NCBI GenBank assembly: GCA_903854075.1
Contig: CAINVI010000085.1
Span: 1 to 23,223 of the forward strand
Origin: Candidatus Pollutiaquabacter sp.
Lineage (GTDB): Bacteria > Bacteroidota > Bacteroidia > AKYH767-A > 2013-40CM-41-45
Direction of reading: 5' to 3'
DNA length: 23,223 nt
Part shown: positions 13,305 through 20,905 of the stretch, piece after piece
Numbering within the stretch: the stretch's first letter is position 1
Layout: every line of letters begins with the position of its first letter
The notes under the pieces: generated by a model
What the model was told of the DNA's origin: nothing
The model's database searches: none
The model's input: the letters and a program-made list of their open reading frames with translations, nothing else
Position numbers and translations under genes: made by a program

Positions 13305-16301
13305 ATGAACGATAAAGTTCTCCGGTCGTTAATGCAATTGTTCGCTATCGGCGATGCGCTGAAAGCGAATGCCGGTCATGCACGACAGTTTGTGCAGCAA
13401 TTTCTTCGTCAGCAATTACCGGAAGAACAGATTGATGCTTATTTGTCTGTCTTCGAACAATATGTGACTGCTGCCGGACCAACGGCGGCATCGCAGGAAA
13501 ATATCCGGGCGTTATGTGAGGGAATCAACCGAGAACTACAGGCACGGCAAAAGTTCATTGTCTACCTTCGGTTGTGTGAATTTTTATTGCTACATGTAGA
13601 GACCAACTCTGAGGCCGCTGCAGAGTTTTTACTATTGATCGCCGGCATGTTCCGCATCAACCCGGAAGAATCCGGTTTGATGCAACGTATTTGTGCTGCT
13701 CCGCCGAATTTCCAATCGTTGGAATCCACATCATCCTTACTGATTCACGGACACGATGAGGCGCGAAATGGGTTTTCAAAATCCTTGGAGTTACACGACT
13801 TCTCCGGACAGGTCGCTGTCATCAATCTGCAACGTGCCGGAATTATGGTTGCGCGCTATAGCGGAAATGAGGCCTTGTTGCTGAATGGGCAACCGGTTCG
13901 TCCCGAAACCTTGCTGGTGTTATCCCAAGGATCCGTCATTCGTAATGCGCGGTCTGCTGCGATCTACTACAGTGATCTGCTGAATCGTTTTCTGGAAGAT
14001 GGCCGTATGGCGCGTCTTGATTTTCAGACGGTCAACACCACGTACAAATTCCGTAATGGTAAACTAGGATTGCAGGAGTTTTCGCTCCATTGCTCCACAG
14101 GAGAAATGGTAGCTATCATGGGTGGAAGCGGAGCCGGTAAATCGACGTTGCTTAGTTTGCTCAACGGCACCAACAAGCCCTCATCAGGAAAAATACTGAT
14201 CAACGGCGAAGATGTGGCGTTGCATCCTCAGGTTGCCCGCGGATTGATTGGTGATATTCCGCAGGATGATTTGCTAATCGAAGAGTTATCGGTCTTTGAT
14301 AATCTGCTTTATAATACCCGACTTTGCTTCGGCGAATTAGACGACTGGCAAATTAAAGGTAAAGTCAACGAAATGCTCAAAGCCATCGGACTTTGGGAGA
14401 TACGCGATTTGAAGGTTGGCGGTGTACTGAATAAATCGATCAGCGGCGGGCAGCGCAAGAGATTGAATATCGCGCTCGAACTTATCCGTGAGCCGATGAT
14501 ACTTTTTGTGGACGAGCCAACATCCGGACTTTCCTCCCGCGACGCAGAGAATGTCATGGATTTGCTCAAGCAATTGGCGCTCAGTGGTAAGTTGGTTTTC
14601 GTTGTCATTCACCAGCCCTCATCCGACATTTTCAAAATGTTTGACCGGCTTGTTTTGCTGGATACCGGTGGCTACCTGATTTATGATGGTCGTCCGGCAG
14701 AAGCTATAGGTTATTTCCGTGCCCGCGCAGGAATGATGGAATCAGGCGAGGGGCTTTGTCGCAATTGCGGCACCATCAATTCTGAACAGATATTTAATCT
14801 GGTCGAACAGGAGGTTGTTGATGAATTTGGCAATCGCAAGCAGGAGCGAAAAGTGCTGCCGAAAGAATGGTACCGCAAATGGAAGGATTACGATGCTGCA
14901 AAAAGTAATCCAAAGTCGGCAGGTAAAGTTTCAATTCCGGCGCAGGCTAAGATTGCTACCTTTAAAAAGCAGCTTGCCGTTTTTTTCAAACGGGACTTGT
15001 TTTCCAAGCTCGCCAACCGACAGTATCTGCTCATTAACTTATTAGAAGCTCCACTGATGGCAGCGGTGCTGGCATCGTTATTACGTTTTGCAGTTCCCGG
15101 GAAAGACTATACGCTGTATGCCAATGAAAATATTCCTGCTTACCTTTTCATATGCGTCGTTGTTTCGTTGTTTCTGGGATTGTCCGTAAGTGGCGAGGAG
15201 ATTTTGCGTGACCGGAAAATACGAAAACGTGAATCGTTCCTACATCTAAGCCGTACTGCTTATCTCTGGTCTAAAATTGGTTTGCTCTTTATACTGTCTG
15301 CTATCCAGATGGCCAGTTTTATTGCGATTGGTAATGCCATATTGGGTATCAACGGAATGTTCAGCAGTTATTTTGCGATACTGTTTGCCAGCGCTTGCTT
15401 CAGTAATATGCTTGGGCTGAATATTTCATCTGTAATGAAATCTTCCGTAGCTGTTTACATTCTGATTCCGGTGTTGATCATTCCGCAGATCCTGCTAAGC
15501 GGTGTGATTGTGAAATTCAATAAGCTTAATGCTATGGGTGGCGTATCAGAAGGAATACCGTTGGCCGGAAACCTGATGACATCCCGTTGGTCGTACGAAG
15601 CATTAGCGGTTCATCAATTCAAGGATAATGCAAATCGTCGTTTGTTTTACAGCTATGATGCGGTAATGAGCCGTAATACCTATATCAAGGATTATTGGGT
15701 GCGTGAAATGCAAAAAGCAGCTTCCAAGTGTCGTCGGTTGCAAAAAGATTCGGCAACAAAAGAAACGCTCATCCCATCCTGGAGGTTGTTGTGTTACGAA
15801 CTGTCGGATGGACCTGTGAATCGCAATAACCCTATGAAATTAGATCCAATGGATTGCACGACGAAGTCATTGGATGCAATAGACCTTCGCTTGGAAGAAA
15901 TTCGTAAGGAAGCCGTGAACACGTTTAATCGAATCGGTGAAAAGAAGGAAAATCGCATGCAGCAATTGATGGTCGGCGATGGGGCATCAACGATGCTGGA
16001 GAAAAACTTGTTGACCTCGGAAAATCAAGCGCTCTCTGATTTGGTGCTGAATCAAACGGAGCGAACAAAGATTTACAGCACGGACGACCGCTTGGTTCAA
16101 CAATTCGAGCCGATATATTGTAGTCCGGATCCGAAAACTTCTTTCTTTCAGCATCCGTTTTTTATTGGTGAAAAACGATTGTTGGGTAAAACTATGGATA
16201 CCTTTTCCGCCAATTTGCTGGTGATATGGATGATGACGGTGGCACTCTATTTGGTGTTGCAATTCGATATATTGAACAGATTTTTTTCACGCAGCAGCTG
16301 A
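13305..16301 (+). CDS. ABCG-type ABC transporter, fused ATPase and permease, with extra N-terminal domains
   Basis: This 998-residue protein has its ATPase ahead of its membrane domain (reverse, ABCG-like order). The N-terminal 125 residues (MQLFAIGDALK, RQFVQQFLRQQLPEEQ) are helical and resemble TerB-like domains. Residues about 160-225 look like a degenerate FHA-type beta domain (LLLNGQPVRPETLLVLSQGSVI). The ATPase is complete: Walker A GGSGAGKST (273-281), Q-loop IPQDD, signature SGGQRKR (380-386), Walker B ILFVDE (399-404) and the H-loop His436. A CRNCG motif (C485, C488) follows. Membrane helices start near 575. A long soluble insertion (about 760-960) precedes the last helix near 970-990. 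The transported substrate is unknown. The gene follows the strong terminator and has an AAGGAAA site before its ATG. Confidence 0.9.
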   Translation: MNDKVLRSLMQLFAIGDALKANAGHARQFVQQFLRQQLPEEQIDAYLSVFEQYVTAAGPTAASQENIRALCEGINRELQARQKFIVYLRLCEFLLLHVETNSEAAAEFLLLIAGMFRINPEESGLMQRICAAPPNFQSLESTSSLLIHGHDEARNGFSKSLELHDFSGQVAVINLQRAGIMVARYSGNEALLLNGQPVRPETLLVLSQGSVIRNARSAAIYYSDLLNRFLEDGRMARLDFQTVNTTYKFRNGKLGLQEFSLHCSTGEMVAIMGGSGAGKSTLLSLLNGTNKPSSGKILINGEDVALHPQVARGLIGDIPQDDLLIEELSVFDNLLYNTRLCFGELDDWQIKGKVNEMLKAIGLWEIRDLKVGGVLNKSISGGQRKRLNIALELIREPMILFVDEPTSGLSSRDAENVMDLLKQLALSGKLVFVVIHQPSSDIFKMFDRLVLLDTGGYLIYDGRPAEAIGYFRARAGMMESGEGLCRNCGTINSEQIFNLVEQEVVDEFGNRKQERKVLPKEWYRKWKDYDAAKSNPKSAGKVSIPAQAKIATFKKQLAVFFKRDLFSKLANRQYLLINLLEAPLMAAVLASLLRFAVPGKDYTLYANENIPAYLFICVVVSLFLGLSVSGEEILRDRKIRKRESFLHLSRTAYLWSKIGLLFILSAIQMASFIAIGNAILGINGMFSSYFAILFASACFSNMLGLNISSVMKSSVAVYILIPVLIIPQILLSGVIVKFNKLNAMGGVSEGIPLAGNLMTSRWSYEALAVHQFKDNANRRLFYSYDAVMSRNTYIKDYWVREMQKAASKCRRLQKDSATKETLIPSWRLLCYELSDGPVNRNNPMKLDPMDCTTKSLDAIDLRLEEIRKEAVNTFNRIGEKKENRMQQLMVGDGASTMLEKNLLTSENQALSDLVLNQTERTKIYSTDDRLVQQFEPIYCSPDPKTSFFQHPFFIGEKRLLGKTMDTFSANLLVIWMMTVALYLVLQFDILNRFFSRSS

Positions 16302-16410
16302 AAGCTGTATCGACGTGTTGTTGGTGCTACTGGTGCAAATTCTTTAGAACGACCACTATAAATTATTTTTTAAAGCTCATATCTCGTTGTCAAAGAATAA
16401 ATTTTAAATC

Positions 16411-17544
16411 ATGATAAAAATATTTCTGCTAGCCGTCGTCGGCGCAGGGTGTCTCCTGTCAGGTATGGTAAAGGCGCAAACTACGGATTCGTTTACGTAT
16501 GATGGCGTCAACCGCTCCTATATAGTGTACACGCCTTCGTCCTATGTTCCAGGTACGGTTATGCCACTGGTATTCGTACTCCATGGTTTTACTCAAACTG
16601 CTCAAGCTATCATGGATGTTTCCGGCTTCAATGTGATTGCCGATACGGGCAACTTTATCGTTGTTTATCCTAATGGTGTTGGAAATGCATGGAATTCAAA
16701 TTCCGGTATGACAGGTGGATCCACCGCGGATGATATTGGTTTTATTTCAGCGCTCACCGATACGATAGCTAGCCGTTACGGGGTGGATACCACACGTGTT
16801 TACTCGTGCGGCTTTTCAGCAGGAGGTTATATGAGCCATCGTTTGGCGTGTGAGTCCCCGCGATGTTATGCAGCAGTTGCTTCGGTGGCAGGCACCATGA
16901 GTACGGCTGCATATTCAGCTTGTGTACCGGCACGTCCCGTTCCAGTATTGCAGATCCACGGCACTGCAGATGCTATTGTTTCTTATAACGGTGGAGTAGG
17001 TGGCGTATCAGTAGACGATGTTGTTTCCAAATGGACTTCCGTTGATCTTTGCCCCGCTACTCCCGTAATTACCGCGTTACCGAACACTAATCTCTTCGAT
17101 AATTCAACAGTGGAAAGCAGTATTTATGGTTCGTGCGCTGCGGGTAGTGAAGTTAAATTACTCAAAGTGGTTGGTGGCGGACATCAATGGCCGGGAACAA
17201 GCGCGCTATTGGGTGGGTTGGGAACAATCAATCGGGACATAAATGCAAGTGGTGAGATTTGGAATTTTTTCCGGCGGTTTAACTGTACTAATAGCACATC
17301 TTCTGTCAATGCTATCGACGAACGTGCTATAACGCTGGAGCAAGTTGCGCCCGGAAATTATGTTCTTCACGCAGACCATGCACAGCCGTTTCATTACTCG
17401 TTGTTTGATTTGAACGGTCGTGAAATAGTTAAAAGCAGTGTACACGGCGAAAGCCTCATTGACATTTCCAATATGGCCACAGGATTTTATCTTTTAGTGA
17501 TTCGCACGGATAACAATCAATACGGCTACCGGTTGTTCCGCTAA
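16411..17544 (+). CDS. Secreted PHB-depolymerase/feruloyl-esterase-like (CE1/LpqC) esterase with T9SS sorting domain
   Basis: This 377-residue exported serine esterase has a signal peptide covering residues 1-22 (cleavage after KAQ or nearby). The alpha/beta hydrolase shows VFVLHGF (54-60, oxyanion loop), the nucleophile elbow GFSAGGYMSHR with Ser136, the acid Asp187 in QIHGTADAIV, and the catalytic His258 in GGGHQWPG. The triad is therefore complete. The layout fits the LpqC/PHB-depolymerase family, which hydrolyses polyester, feruloyl or acetyl esters; the real substrate is unknown. The last 75 residues (YVLHADH, YSLFDLNGREIV, ATGFYLLVIR) form a T9SS type-A-like sorting domain, so the enzyme should leave the cell or remain on its surface. 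An AT-rich upstream region has TAAATTTT, a near -7 box, just before the ATG. Confidence 0.92.
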   Translation: MIKIFLLAVVGAGCLLSGMVKAQTTDSFTYDGVNRSYIVYTPSSYVPGTVMPLVFVLHGFTQTAQAIMDVSGFNVIADTGNFIVVYPNGVGNAWNSNSGMTGGSTADDIGFISALTDTIASRYGVDTTRVYSCGFSAGGYMSHRLACESPRCYAAVASVAGTMSTAAYSACVPARPVPVLQIHGTADAIVSYNGGVGGVSVDDVVSKWTSVDLCPATPVITALPNTNLFDNSTVESSIYGSCAAGSEVKLLKVVGGGHQWPGTSALLGGLGTINRDINASGEIWNFFRRFNCTNSTSSVNAIDERAITLEQVAPGNYVLHADHAQPFHYSLFDLNGREIVKSSVHGESLIDISNMATGFYLLVIRTDNNQYGYRLFR

Positions 17545-17575
17545 GTGATAACTTACTATTGAATTCACCATAAAA

Positions 17576-18037
17576 TTGGCACTTCCGACAAAACGGTCTT
17601 TACTGCTTAAACGCGTAGTTCCTCTGACTATATTTTCCATTGCGCTGCTTACCAAGTGGTGGCATGCTATCCCCTTAGATGGTCCGGATAAATTTTATTG
17701 GGGATTTCCATTGGCGTTTGTCGGTGAAGGATTTCATACGTCCATGTCATTACAGCTGTTTTTCCTGGAATTTATTTTCGATGTGGTGTTCTATTTTTTA
17801 TCCTGGCTGTTATTTTATTTCCTGATGAAACGCTTCGGATTGCAACGCGCATTAAAAAATTGGATAACACGTACTGTTTGGACACTTTCCATTTTAGTAA
17901 TATTACTTTCAGGGTTGATAGTAATCAATAGTAGCCCTGTTTTTCATTGGAAAAGACCGTATGATTGGGAGGTTAAGACTTCAGGTTATAACTTTATCTG
18001 GGAGCAAACGCCCATTGTTAAGAATCCTGACAATTAA
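17576..18037 (+). CDS. Small membrane protein of unknown function (TTG start)
   Basis: This 153-residue protein has about three predicted membrane helices (near residues 14-33, 58-85 and 103-122) separated by aromatic-rich loops (FYWGFPLAFVGEGFH). The frame opens after a stop at 17549-17551, and TTG at 17576 is the only usual start codon before the first helix; the first in-frame ATG would remove that helix. The TTG start is therefore inferred. The protein lies 31 bases after the esterase gene and 16 bases before the lipoprotein gene, so it is probably co-transcribed with the latter. I recognise no family. It has no catalytic motif that I can see. Confidence 0.68.
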   Translation: MALPTKRSLLLKRVVPLTIFSIALLTKWWHAIPLDGPDKFYWGFPLAFVGEGFHTSMSLQLFFLEFIFDVVFYFLSWLLFYFLMKRFGLQRALKNWITRTVWTLSILVILLSGLIVINSSPVFHWKRPYDWEVKTSGYNFIWEQTPIVKNPDN

Positions 18038-18053
18038 TTTTAAGAAAAGAAAA

Positions 18054-19019
18054 ATGAAAAAAATCAGCCCTTGGATTATTGCTGTTTATGTTATTTTGGT
18101 TGGCTGCAAATCAACTCAATTAACTAAAACCTGCGAGGATAAAGAAGGCTCAGTAACTATAACCACCCAGCCTATCGACGGCCCTTCGGTTATTTCCGGC
18201 ATAGTTCGGGATCTTAAAACCAACGAGGTGTTACCTTTTGCAGAAATAAACCTGATTGGTCGCGACAATGAACGTATGGGTGTGCGATCTGATATGAACG
18301 GTAATTTCATTATGAGAGGTGTTTTCATGTACGGGGACTGTGGTTTAACGATTCGCTGTCAAGGATATGAAACCATCGAAATGGGAATTACAATCGGCCG
18401 GCCATCCTATTTCCAACTCGATATCAAATTGAAAGAGTTCGTGAATCAGACAGAGAAACCGGTGATCTATCTTTATCCGACTTCTACCCGGAAAATTACT
18501 GTGGCGCTGGATTATGCGGGTGAACTATCACACACCTATCCTCACTATCCCAAGGATGGATGGGTGGTTACTGCTGAATCCAACGGTGTGCTGCACGATG
18601 AGCATGGACAAGAATATTACGCGCTGTTTTGGGAAGGTAATCCTTCTAAACCGCTACACGCCAATGATGGTTTCGTGGTGTCCGGCGCGCAGACCGCTGC
18701 ATTTCTGGAGGAGAAGTTAGCTTATTTGGGACTGAACAGACGGGAAGCGAATGAATTCATCATGTATTGGCTTCCGCGAATGGAAGATCATCACTATAAC
18801 TTGATTCACTTTGCGAGTGATGACTACGAAAAAATGGCTCGACTGCATATTTTTCCAACACCGGAAACGATTATTCGTGTGATGATGTTGACGCAGCCGT
18901 TGTCCGGCAAGATTGATTTTCCGCTGCAGGATTTATCCGCCTTGAAGAAGTCCAGAAAAGGATTTACGGTGGTAGAATGGGGCGGAAGTGTGGTGGAATC
19001 CATTATCCTTCCTGATTAA
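18054..19019 (+). CDS. Lipoprotein with carboxypeptidase-regulatory-like domain and KPVIYLYP domain
   Basis: This 321-residue predicted lipoprotein starts MKKISPWIIAVYVILVGC, with a lipobox (LVGC, C18). The open frame extends upstream to 17961, but that start would lie inside the preceding gene and would not encode a signal. Residues about 47-128 form a carboxypeptidase-regulatory-like beta domain (ISGIVRDLKTNEVLPFAEINL, then DMNGNFIMRG). Residues 135-321 form a second domain opening EKPVIYLYPTS, with ALDYAGELSHTYP, GWVVTAESNGVL, YYALFWEG and a C-terminal YWLPRMEDHHYNLIHFAS. I recognise this domain as recurring in hypothetical bacterial proteins, but I do not know its function. The His/Asp/Glu-rich MEDHHYN could bind metal. 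The gene follows the small membrane protein by 16 bases. Confidence 0.82.
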   Translation: MKKISPWIIAVYVILVGCKSTQLTKTCEDKEGSVTITTQPIDGPSVISGIVRDLKTNEVLPFAEINLIGRDNERMGVRSDMNGNFIMRGVFMYGDCGLTIRCQGYETIEMGITIGRPSYFQLDIKLKEFVNQTEKPVIYLYPTSTRKITVALDYAGELSHTYPHYPKDGWVVTAESNGVLHDEHGQEYYALFWEGNPSKPLHANDGFVVSGAQTAAFLEEKLAYLGLNRREANEFIMYWLPRMEDHHYNLIHFASDDYEKMARLHIFPTPETIIRVMMLTQPLSGKIDFPLQDLSALKKSRKGFTVVEWGGSVVESIILPD

Positions 19020-19023
19020 TATT

Positions 19024-19054
19024 TTTTAATATATTGAATAACAATATATTAAAA
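19024..19054. repeat. Perfect 13-bp inverted repeat upstream of the PadR operon
   Basis: TTTTAATATATTG (19024-19036) and CAATATATTAAAA (19042-19054) are exact reverse complements separated by AATAA. The element lies five bases after the lipoprotein stop codon and about 70 bases before the padR-like start. It could be an operator or an AT-rich transcript-end hairpin. It has no GC core and no following T run, which argues against an ordinary terminator. Confidence 0.6.
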
Positions 19055-19072
19055 GCAAAAAGTAAAATATTA

Positions 19073-19104
19073 TTGCAAATACATAAGAAACCAATGTATA
19101 ATTG
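19073..19104 (+). promoter_or_regulatory. Promoter with embedded dyad, probable PadR autoregulatory operator
   Basis: A TTG (19073-19075) and TATAATTG (19097-19104, one mismatch from TAnnTTTG) are 21 bases apart and about 20 bases before the ATG at 19126. Between them lies the dyad ATACAT-N9-ATGTAT (19079-19099), which overlaps the -7 box. A repressor bound there would block transcription. PadR regulators commonly autoregulate, so this placement suggests autorepression, but no binding data are available. Confidence 0.5.
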
Positions 19105-19125
19105 CGTTAGGTAAATGTGAACACT

Positions 19126-19467
19126 ATGATTTATTCATCAGAACTCATCAAAGGCACGCTAAGAACAATCATTCTGAAGCTGCTCAAGGATAATCCCCGA
19201 ATGTACGGCTACGAAATGACCCAACATGTAAAGGAGCGAACCGGGGAAAAAATTCAACTGACGGAGGGAGCCCTTTATCCGACGCTACATGCGTTGGAAG
19301 CGGAAGGAATTTTAATTACCGAGACGGAATACATTGGTAAGCGTGTCCGGAAATATTATTCGCTCACCCCAAAGGGAAGAACCGCCGGCGAAGAGAAAAT
19401 TTCGGAATTCGCTGACTTTATGCGTACAATGAAATTCCTGCTGGACATCAAAACAGAAGCTGTTTAA
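19126..19467 (+). CDS. PadR-family winged-helix transcriptional regulator
   Basis: This 113-residue DNA-binding repressor-type protein matches the PadR winged helix. Recognisable parts are ELIKGTLRTIILKLLKDN, RMYGYEMTQHVKERTG, LTEGALYPTLHALEAEGIL (recognition helix) and the wing RKYYSLTPKGR. A short C-terminal helix (about residues 90-113) likely mediates dimerisation, as in subfamily-2-like PadR proteins with a minimal C-terminus. The ATG at 19126 gives MIYSSELIKGTL, the usual beginning; a GTG at 19117 would add three residues. Its stop shares one base with the ATG of the following membrane-protein gene (TAATG), so the two are translationally coupled. A promoter with a dyad in the spacer lies directly upstream. 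Effector and targets are unknown. Confidence 0.93.
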   Translation: MIYSSELIKGTLRTIILKLLKDNPRMYGYEMTQHVKERTGEKIQLTEGALYPTLHALEAEGILITETEYIGKRVRKYYSLTPKGRTAGEEKISEFADFMRTMKFLLDIKTEAV

Positions 19468-20588
19468 TGTACACCCTTAGTGATAAACAAATCGAATTCA
19501 TAATCGATGACATCCGACGTCGTGGCATCGAAATGGAGGACTTACAGTCTAACCTGCTGGATCATATTTGTTGCATCATGGAGAATGAACTCGAAGAAAC
19601 CGGAGACTTCGAGCAATGCTACGAATCGGTGATTATCCGTTTTTACAACGATGATCTCGAGGAACTAGAAGAGGAAACAAAATCTCTGCTCACCTTCAAA
19701 AATTATTATAAGATGAAAAAAATCATGATTAGTAGTGGCGTATTTGCATCGGTATTCATGGCTATTGGCATCGTGTTCAAATTCTTGCATGCGCCCGGAG
19801 CATCTGCCTGCATCGGACTGAGTGTAATTCTGTTTAGTTTAGTCTTTCTTCCTTTGTTACTGACTTTACGTATCAAGGAGCGGAAAGAGATCAAAGACCG
19901 TGTAATAGTCATTGCCGGTATCCTATCGGGAATCATGCTTAGTCTGGGCGTTTGGTTTAAGATCATGCACTGGCCCGGAGCGAATATGCTAGGACTGGTT
20001 TCCATCCTGACCATCATTTTCCTTTATGCTCCTATTTACTTTTTCACCAATATCCGAAGAACAGAAAATAAGGAGCAAGTCATTGTGACCTCGTTGGTTA
20101 TTTTGATGAGCTGTGGACTATTTCTTACACTGGTACGATCCAACAGCGCTCAACAACGTATACAGGCGAAATTGACACAAGATTATTATCAGCAAGAACT
20201 TCTGGTGCAGCACGAGCGGGAACTTAGTAGTTTGGATTCCGGACTCGCACTGGTGAATGAATCACATGAGATTGATAATCTGTGTATGCGAATGAAGCAA
20301 TTCATCCTTCGGACGGAAATAGGAGAAAACGACTTGCCCACTGATTACCCACAACGGAACCTGCTCATCGGTGAAACATTTATCCGGGCTGCTATTGCTG
20401 ATGATGCCTTGGCGCAACAGGATTGGAACACGTTGCTCAAGTCGTTAGAGGAATATAATCAAAAGCTACTGCCATCGATGGTGCCATTAGCCGGCAATCT
20501 TGAATCCTACGAATTGCGATCAGCAGATGCGCTACACGGATTATTGCGCATACAGCTTGGACTCTTGCAGAATAGCCGTTGCCGGTGA
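19467..20588 (+). CDS. PadR-coupled membrane protein with duplicated FK-x-x-H-x-PGA unit
   Basis: This 373-residue protein has three parts. Residues 1-80 are an acidic helical domain (SDKQIEFIIDDIRRRGI, LQSNLLDHICCIMENELEE), resembling in position the N-terminal helical domains of other PadR-coupled membrane proteins. Residues 84-225 hold five or so membrane helices. Within them, two consecutive 60-residue units align without gaps (about 84-143 and 144-203). Each has a helix, then GIVFKFLHAPGA or GVWFKIMHWPGA, then a second helix and a charged segment; a partial third unit follows at 204. The FK-x-x-H-W-PGA motif recalls the start of GldL of the gliding/T9SS motor. Residues 230-373 are a helical soluble domain. 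Function is unknown. It is coupled to padR by a one-base stop/start overlap. Confidence 0.85.
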   Translation: MYTLSDKQIEFIIDDIRRRGIEMEDLQSNLLDHICCIMENELEETGDFEQCYESVIIRFYNDDLEELEEETKSLLTFKNYYKMKKIMISSGVFASVFMAIGIVFKFLHAPGASACIGLSVILFSLVFLPLLLTLRIKERKEIKDRVIVIAGILSGIMLSLGVWFKIMHWPGANMLGLVSILTIIFLYAPIYFFTNIRRTENKEQVIVTSLVILMSCGLFLTLVRSNSAQQRIQAKLTQDYYQQELLVQHERELSSLDSGLALVNESHEIDNLCMRMKQFILRTEIGENDLPTDYPQRNLLIGETFIRAAIADDALAQQDWNTLLKSLEEYNQKLLPSMVPLAGNLESYELRSADALHGLLRIQLGLLQNSRCR

Positions 20589-20905
20589 CCAATGAGGTAC
20601 AACCTACGGTTGATTTCATTTCTAAGTCAACAGTCCTCAGTCCGAATCTGCTGGCCAATCAAGTAAAATCTTCGCTTGACTTCAGATCGCGTTGAACCTT
20701 AAACTTTGAACCTTGAATTAATAAAGTACAAACTCCGGTTGGCTTCTTGGTCCTGCTGACTTAATAATAGAAGAAACGTAGTGAGGAAAGTTTCTCCGGC
20801 AATCCCCAGTCCATTACCGACCCTGGTTGTCTCCTATGGTTCTATTTACGGGCGATAAAACTGTTTCGAAAAAAAAACTATATTTATCTCCCAAATCGTA
20901 CAATC
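20589..20905. other. 317-base intergenic region with decayed short repeats, no gene
   Basis: I see no credible coding frame or RNA gene here. It contains two similar 21-base copies (20597-20617 and 20726-20746, 17 of 21 identical by eye, core CGGTTG) and a TTGAACCTT pair (20692-20700, 20706-20714). It also holds an element resembling 10023-10079 and an AT-rich stretch before the LamG gene that should contain its promoter. No strict TAnnTTTG box was found; TATATTTA at about 20879 is the closest. Confidence 0.5.
20774..20830. repeat. Intergenic element resembling the one at 10023-10079
   Basis: The stretch AACGTAGTGAGG ... CCGGCAATCC ... GACCCTGGTTGT matches the order of words at 10023-10079. 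A weaker relative (AACGCAGCGAGGA) may lie at 7643-7655 in another intergenic gap. All members are outside genes, which suggests a degenerate dispersed repeat family. Confidence 0.35.

Noticed and set aside
14309..14612. Two overlapping minus-strand frames inside the ABC transporter gene
   Set aside because: They lie opposite the conserved ATPase motifs and are shadows of its codon pattern.
17961..18053. Upstream extension of the KPVIYLYP lipoprotein frame
   Set aside because: It overlaps the membrane-protein gene and would bury the signal peptide and lipobox; the ATG at 18054 gives a normal lipoprotein leader.
20437..20658. 73-codon minus-strand frame at the end of the PadR-coupled gene
   Set aside because: It runs antisense over the coding end and into repeat-bearing noncoding sequence and has no recognisable features.
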